A stretch of DNA of 10,015 nucleotides, taken from NCBI GenBank assembly GCA_022718015.1, contig JAIHZV010000027.1, positions 1 to 10,015 on the forward strand. Reading direction: 5' to 3'. Below are positions 6,882-10,015 of this stretch, piece after piece. Numbering within the stretch: position 1 is the first letter of the stretch; each line of letters starts with the position of its first letter. The position numbers were made by a program, and so were the translations under genes. The notes beneath the pieces are model-generated. The model did no database searches. It had not been told where the DNA came from and saw only the letters and a list, made by a program, of their open reading frames with translations. This DNA comes from Phascolarctobacterium sp. Its GTDB lineage: Bacteria > Bacillota > Negativicutes > Acidaminococcales > Acidaminococcaceae.

Positions 6882-7679
6882 TTAATATATCATTGTTTCT
6901 CCATCTTCCAGAATCACGTAATTATCAACACCACGACGTACAAGCGCACCTCGCATTTGGCTACGTGTAATCGAAGCATGAGCAACATTATCGAAATGTG
7001 TCAGATACAGCTTTGCTTCAGGCAATGTCTGATGTACGCAATCCACATCTTCATCATTCATTATTAACCTGCCATAAGCACACAGCTCCGCAGCGCAGGC
7101 ATTAAGCATAATTACTTCCGGCTGATAATTTGCCAAAGTTTTACGCACGCCATCAAACCAAATCGTATCTCCAGCAACGTATAAAACCTTTTCCTGCTCT
7201 GCTTTAAACACAACGCCACAAGCATCAGACGATGGCTTTATCGTGCCATGCAAAGCTGGCGTTTTATATAAGGTTATATCTGCAAACTTAACCCCATCAT
7301 TTTTCAGGATACGTACATCCTGAAAACCTGAAGCTTTTAAGGCCTGCGCATCAGCTTCATTTTGCACAAAAACTGGCTTATCATGCTCCAAAGCATCACC
7401 AAAAGTGCCCTTCTGCATATTAATATCTATATGATCAGGGTGTAGATGCGTTATAATATAAGCGTCAACTCCACTTAAAATGCTTTCTACCGTTTCCGGC
7501 AAAGCAAAAAGCGGCATTGGTATTTTCGCCTTTACAGGATCAACAGGCATGTAAGGATTTCCCGGAATACTATCGAAGCAACCTAACCCATATTGCTCCA
7601 CAAGCCAAGGATCTAAAAGAAAAGTTTTGCCACCATAAAAAATTTTATTCGTCGCACTGCGAATTTGCTTGATTTTCAT
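6882..7679 (-). CDS. Metallo-beta-lactamase-fold metal-dependent hydrolase (UlaG-like)
   Basis: This 265-residue cytoplasmic protein has the full metal-binding set of the fold: HLHPDH (His78, His80, Asp82, His83), His144 in PALHGT, Asp171 in AGDT, and a C-terminal THFDNVAH that supplies His228 or His234. FLLDPWL (20-26) near the start is typical of the UlaG/YcbL-like group of hydrolases and lactonases acting on small molecules. No signal peptide is visible. The ATG at 7679 has a GGGAGG 6 nt upstream. The gene is divergent from a LysR-type regulator, with a shared 121-bp control region that carries a perfect inverted repeat, so it is probably that regulator's target. The substrate cannot be predicted. 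Confidence 0.9.
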   Translation of the reverse strand: MKIKQIRSATNKIFYGGKTFLLDPWLVEQYGLGCFDSIPGNPYMPVDPVKAKIPMPLFALPETVESILSGVDAYIITHLHPDHIDINMQKGTFGDALEHDKPVFVQNEADAQALKASGFQDVRILKNDGVKFADITLYKTPALHGTIKPSSDACGVVFKAEQEKVLYVAGDTIWFDGVRKTLANYQPEVIMLNACAAELCAYGRLIMNDEDVDCVHQTLPEAKLYLTHFDNVAHASITRSQMRGALVRRGVDNYVILEDGETMIY

Positions 7680-7706
7680 TTTGTTCCTCCCATAAGTTTT
7701 TCTTCC

Positions 7707-7712
7707 ATTATA
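7707..7712 (-). promoter_or_regulatory. -10 box of the metallo-hydrolase promoter
   Basis: On the minus strand a perfect TATAAT lies 28 nt before the ATG, so transcription would start near 7700. No good -35 box is present at 16-18 nt; the best nearby match, TTGCTG, is only 15 nt away. A strong -10 with a weak -35 fits a promoter that needs an activator such as the adjacent LysR-type protein. Confidence 0.6.
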
Positions 7713-7750
7713 GACGTAAAATCACTGCAGCAAAAGAAAAAACTTAGTTC

Positions 7751-7778
7751 TTTACCGCAACCAATTAGTTGCGGTAAA
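7751..7778. promoter_or_regulatory. Perfect 11-bp inverted repeat, likely LysR-type operator
   Basis: TTTACCGCAAC (7751-7761) and GTTGCGGTAAA (7768-7778) are exact reverse complements separated by the 6 nt CAATTA. The dyad centre (about 7764.5) lies near -65 relative to the start inferred from the hydrolase -10 box, which is the usual recognition position of LysR-type activators. It also overlaps a possible promoter of the regulator itself (TTTACC at 7751-7756, 18 nt, TAAAAT at 7775-7780), as expected for negative autoregulation. Confidence 0.7.
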
Positions 7779-7800
7779 ATAAGATTGAGGTGAAAAAGCA

Positions 7801-8709
7801 ATGCAACCAAAGCAATTACAATATTTTATCACAGCCTATGCAACAAAAAATATCCAGCGAGCAGCAGAAAAGCTTTTCGTGTCTCGCCAAGGAATAAGTA
7901 AAACAATTCGTGAGCTGGAGCAGGAATTAGGTGCAGACTTATTCTTGCGCTCATCCAAAGGCTTAGAGCCAACGGATTTTGCCGAGGCATTATTTCCCCA
8001 TGCTCAAAAGCTGCTCGATGAATATAACTACATAACAGGTCTGAACACCTTGGCAAAGCAAAAGGAAAATGTTATCACAATCTACGCGCTGGATAACATC
8101 GTAAAATATTTAACAGCAGATTTTTTTCGCGACTTTCGTACACTACATCCGAATACCATTCTCAGCATTATCGAAAGCCCCGACGAGGCAGCTCTCAACG
8201 CCCTGCTTGCCCAAAATGCAGATTTCGCTATTACCACAGGTCCGTTGGACAACACAGTTTTTACGCTTACTCCCATATTTTATACGCATTACTGCATGGC
8301 ACTCTCTGCAAACCATCCTTTAGCTACTAAAGAAAGGCTCAGCTATCAGGATCTTCATAATCAAAAAATTATCAGTAAAGGCAGAGCCTTCCGTTGTTTT
8401 CGCGACAATATGGAAAAATATATTCTTGGTAATGGTCTAAATGTAGATATTTTTGCGGAAATCACCGATAGCGACGTTGCTCTGAAGTTAGTAAAAGAAA
8501 GCAACGTAATCTATATAAGCTATGACTACATTGCTGCAATGCATAAACAGCCTGATATCATCTGGAAGATGCTCGATGCTGAAATAACCGGTCAGAATAT
8601 GTATATTGCAGGTCGGAAAAATACTCTACCGCGCAAGGTATGCCGTGATTTGCAAAATTTTTTGCTGACATGGCTGGCAGCACACAATAAAGATAAAATT
8701 ATTTTGTAA
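7801..8709 (+). CDS. LysR-type transcriptional regulator, divergent from the metallo-hydrolase
   Basis: This is a 302-residue protein whose ATG is preceded by GAGGTG 8 nt upstream. The N-terminal helix-turn-helix reads IQRAAEKLFVSRQGISKTIR (18-37), followed by the standard LEQELGADLFLRSSKGLEPT wing and linker. The C-terminal part (about 90-300) has the two-lobe effector-binding layout, including ADFAITTGP and PIFYTHYCMALSANHPLA. It is divergent from the metallo-hydrolase and shares with it a perfect inverted repeat, the classical arrangement for a LysR-type activator of the neighbour that represses itself. A strong terminator hairpin follows. It is not a close copy of the other LysR-type protein in the window. 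Confidence 0.93.
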   Translation: MQPKQLQYFITAYATKNIQRAAEKLFVSRQGISKTIRELEQELGADLFLRSSKGLEPTDFAEALFPHAQKLLDEYNYITGLNTLAKQKENVITIYALDNIVKYLTADFFRDFRTLHPNTILSIIESPDEAALNALLAQNADFAITTGPLDNTVFTLTPIFYTHYCMALSANHPLATKERLSYQDLHNQKIISKGRAFRCFRDNMEKYILGNGLNVDIFAEITDSDVALKLVKESNVIYISYDYIAAMHKQPDIIWKMLDAEITGQNMYIAGRKNTLPRKVCRDLQNFLLTWLAAHNKDKIIL

Positions 8710-8723
8710 CCTCCTCAAAAAGC

Positions 8724-8770
8724 TAAGCAGCTAACCTCAGACGAAGCCTTCGCCAAAGATTAGCTGCTTA
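8724..8770. terminator. Bidirectional intrinsic terminator between convergent genes
   Basis: TAAGCAGCTAA (8724-8734) pairs perfectly with TTAGCTGCTTA (8760-8770) over 11 bp; the 25-nt loop can form a small inner stem around CGAA/TTCG. On the plus strand it is followed by TTTTCTTTTTCTATTT, a good T tract ending the LysR-type gene. On the minus strand it is followed by GCTTTTT, so it may also end the convergent TetR-type gene whose stop is at 8781. Confidence 0.85.
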
Positions 8771-8780
8771 TTTTCTTTTT

Positions 8781-9461
8781 CTATTTAATTTCTGCGCCAT
8801 TACCGCGCAGGAAGTGGTCAACGATAACCTCTGCAGCCTGCTCCGCAGGCATATCATTCGGCTCATCAGTATTAGGATTAAAAATGCTCATGGCCACGCC
8901 GAAGAACACAAACTTCGTACAGATTTCCGGCATCGTGTTCTTTTTCAGCAGTCCATCCTGCATTGCCTGCAAAATAAGCTGGTGCAGGATATCAAACTCC
9001 GCATGCAGCAGATGATGATAACGCAAAATCTGCTCCTTAAACGCCTCCGTCAGCTGCAGAGAATTGTAGCGCGAAGCAACAACAAACTCGCCGTCCACCT
9101 TCTCCACACGGCAGCCATTGCTTGCGCCCACCATCTCAAAGCAAATAATCTGCCAGAGCGTGCTGTTCGCGGTATAAAACAGCACCATCTCTTTAAAATA
9201 GCGCTTAAGCTTCTCTTCAAAGCTGAAATCTCCAGTAACAGCCTCCTCCAAGCGTTCCACGAACGGCGCATTTTTATCTGCCACCAGCTTATAGAAAAGC
9301 TGCTCCTTATTGCCAAAATATTTATATACAGTGCCCTTGCCCACATCCGCCAGTGCAATTATCTCATCAAGCGTTGCCTTTTCGTAGCCATGGCGCGAAA
9401 AAACCTCCTCTGCCGCCTGTAAAATGCGCTTGTCCTTAGGCTACGTCATATCTATCGTCAC
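8781..9461 (-). pseudogene. TetR/AcrR-family regulator with an in-frame amber codon near its start
   Basis: The frame encodes a normal TetR/AcrR protein: KRILQAAEEVFSRHGYEKAT, then LDEIIALADVGKGTVYKYF with the recognition helix, FGNKEQLF, then a helical ligand-binding domain to GNGAEIK. A good GGAGG (9470-9474) stands 8 nt before a GTG at 9461 (5 nt before another at 9464). From there the frame reads VTIDMT and then TAG at 9443-9441, before the DNA-binding domain. No ATG, GTG or TTG lies between this stop and the GTG at 9344, and starting there would delete most of the helix-turn-helix. The rest of the frame is intact, so the lesion is recent, a sequencing error, or bypassed. One bypass is a non-standard ATT start at 9425-9423, which has AAGGA 7 nt upstream and keeps the whole domain. 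It is divergent from the korD/korA-like operon and convergent with the LysR-type gene. Its target is unknown. Confidence 0.7.
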
Positions 9462-9469
9462 CACAACGA

Positions 9470-9474
9470 CCTCC
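9470..9474 (-). promoter_or_regulatory. Shine-Dalgarno site of the TetR-type gene
   Basis: GAAGGAGG on the minus strand is nearly ideal and points to the GTG codons at 9464 or 9461 as the original start. This makes the amber codon at 9443-9441 lie inside the gene rather than upstream of it. Confidence 0.7.
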
Positions 9475-9490
9475 TTCAAAAAATTTACGG

Positions 9491-9504
9491 ACTAACCAGT
9501 CAGT
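9491..9504. promoter_or_regulatory. Candidate TetR-type operator
   Basis: ACTAACCAGTCAGT is an imperfect 14-bp dyad (ACTAACC against ACTGACT, 5 of 7 positions). It resembles the ACTGACY/RGTCAGT sites bound by several TetR-family proteins, from general knowledge. It overlaps the predicted transcription start of the TetR-type gene, which fits autorepression. Confidence 0.5.
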
Positions 9505-9514
9505 ATAATTATAC
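9503..9514. promoter_or_regulatory. Palindromic double -10 element GTATAATTATAC
   Basis: This perfect 12-bp palindrome gives a TATAAT on both strands: minus 9513-9508, suitable for the TetR-type gene with a leader of about 40 nt, and plus 9504-9509, pointing towards the korD-like gene. Neither has a convincing -35 at 16-18 nt. The minus-strand use is the more likely. Confidence 0.5.
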
Positions 9515-9569
9515 CCTGCCTGAGCAATAAATACTAGTAATAAACGACATTTTTCTTTTCCGACGATTC

Positions 9570-9604
9570 CGCTGGCGGCGTACACGCAGCCTTTTCCGTC
9601 AGCG
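9570..9604. repeat. Inverted repeat in the TetR-korD intergenic region
   Basis: CGCTGGCGG (9570-9578) can pair with CCGTCAGCG (9596-9604) over 9 bp with one G-T wobble and a 17-nt loop. On the plus strand it is followed by AAAAAA rather than T, so it is not an ordinary terminator for that direction. No function is assigned. The rest of the 264-bp intergenic region (9462-9725) holds only the control sites listed separately. Confidence 0.4.
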
Positions 9605-9658
9605 AAAAAATATTATTATAAAAAGGTCTCCATAAGCACTTTCTTTCAACGGTATTTT

Positions 9659-9667
9659 TGATATAAT
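9659..9667 (+). promoter_or_regulatory. Extended -10 promoter of the korD/korA-like operon
   Basis: TGATATAAT is a perfect extended -10 (TGn-TATAAT). The -35 position holds only weak matches (CTTTCT region), which extended -10 promoters tolerate. Transcription would start near 9674, leaving a leader of about 50 nt. Confidence 0.7.
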
Positions 9668-9711
9668 ATAGGGTGAAGCTATCACACGCTGTCATTTTTA
9701 TCAAGGTATCT

Positions 9712-9718
9712 AAGGAGG
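9712..9718 (+). promoter_or_regulatory. Shine-Dalgarno site of the ferredoxin gene
   Basis: AAGGAGG 7 nt before the ATG at 9726 fixes this start and predicts strong translation. Confidence 0.85.
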
Positions 9719-9725
9719 AGACCAT

Positions 9726-9908
9726 ATGAGCTTAAAAATAATCACTAAGCGTTGCAAGGGCTGTGGTATCTGCGCGGCTTTCTGCCCGAAAAAAGTTCTG
9801 GCAGTTAGTGAAGTCGGCAAAGTTGAAGCCATTGCTGAAGAAAACTGCATCAAATGCGGACAATGCGAAATGCGTTGCCCCGACTATGCTATCTTTGTAG
9901 ATAAATAA
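9726..9908 (+). CDS. korD: 2x[4Fe-4S] ferredoxin subunit of a 2-oxoacid:ferredoxin oxidoreductase (KorD-like)
   Basis: This 60-residue protein carries two complete bacterial-type [4Fe-4S] motifs: Cys10, 13, 16, 20 followed by Pro, and Cys41, 44, 47, 51 followed by Pro. Such small subunits pass electrons from the thiamine-diphosphate enzyme core to free ferredoxin. It has a strong ribosome site and an extended -10 promoter. The next gene, 18 nt downstream, begins like the alpha subunit of 2-oxoglutarate or related 2-oxoacid oxidoreductases, which supports the KorD role over a free-standing ferredoxin. The substrate (2-oxoglutarate or a branched-chain 2-oxoacid) cannot be decided from this window. 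Confidence 0.9.
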   Translation: MSLKIITKRCKGCGICAAFCPKKVLAVSEVGKVEAIAEENCIKCGQCEMRCPDYAIFVDK

Positions 9909-9926
9909 AAAGGAGTGAATTAACCC

Positions 9927-10015
9927 ATGTCAAGAATCCTGCTGTTACAAGGTAACCAAGCGGTTGTTGAGGGTGCGATTGCTGCCGGTGTAAAATTTTA
10001 CGGCGGCTATCCTAT
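9927..10015 (+). CDS. korA: 2-oxoacid:ferredoxin oxidoreductase alpha subunit, N-terminal fragment (KorA-like; runs off right edge)
   Basis: Only 29 codons are present, from an ATG preceded by AAAAGGAGTG (AGGAG 9911-9915). They read QGNQAVVEGAIAAGVKF and GGYP, the characteristic opening of KorA/VorB-type alpha subunits, which contribute to the thiamine-diphosphate site and catalyse CoA- and ferredoxin-dependent oxidative decarboxylation of 2-oxoacids. It is co-directional with the ferredoxin subunit 18 nt upstream and surely in its operon. The beta and gamma subunits are expected to the right. Confidence 0.88.
   Translation, partial: MSRILLLQGNQAVVEGAIAAGVKFYGGYP

Noticed and set aside
8814..9422. 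202-codon plus-strand open frame opposite the TetR-type gene
   Set aside because: The long frame mirrors the TetR coding sequence, whose translation matches a known fold. The plus-strand product is His/Arg/Leu-rich without any domain.
9534..9725. 63-codon minus-strand open frame in the TetR-korD intergenic region
   Set aside because: No Shine-Dalgarno precedes it, it covers the korD promoter and leader, and the translation shows no recognisable features.

Overview
This window looks like the chromosome of a diderm, anaerobic Firmicute of the Negativicutes type (Phascolarctobacterium or Acidaminococcus-like; genus is a guess). The reasons are a TonB-dependent outer-membrane receptor with a signal peptide, next to genes with strong Firmicute-style Shine-Dalgarno sites (GGAGG, AAGGAGG), moderate AT-rich composition, and a ferredoxin-dependent 2-oxoacid oxidoreductase operon. 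No rRNA, tRNA, CRISPR array, insertion sequence or phage gene is visible, and no stretch over 300 bases lacks a gene.

Region 1 (1-5743, minus strand, read right to left) is a tight gene set: a divergent nitrogenase-component-1-like protein (4103-5743), a lipoprotein substrate-binding protein (2954-4060), a FecCD-type permease (1929-2954), an ABC ATPase (1153-1932), and a TonB-dependent receptor that runs off the left edge (1-1095). Gaps are 42 nt, a 1-nt overlap, a 4-nt overlap and 57 nt, so one transcript is likely. It reads as a complete uptake route for a chelated metal, siderophore, haem/corrinoid or similar ligand, with an unusual nitrogenase-like protein as first gene. This is the most interesting part of the window: the nitrogenase-like protein has no visible NifH-like or second-subunit partner here and seems to carry the family's N-terminal motif set twice.

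Region 2 (5785-6881) holds a LysR-type regulator on the same strand, just upstream of the uptake operon, with its own near-consensus promoter and a hairpin between it and the operon.

Region 3 (6882-8770) is a divergent pair: a metallo-beta-lactamase-fold hydrolase (minus) and a second LysR-type regulator (plus). The 121-bp gap between them contains a perfect 11-bp inverted repeat placed about where a LysR regulator should bind to control both genes. A strong hairpin after the regulator serves as terminator, probably in both directions.

Region 4 (8781-10015) has a TetR/AcrR-type regulator gene (minus) interrupted by an in-frame amber codon close to its start, a likely TetR operator over its promoter, and then, divergently, a 2x[4Fe-4S] ferredoxin subunit (korD-like) and the first 29 codons of the alpha subunit of a 2-oxoacid:ferredoxin oxidoreductase (korA-like).
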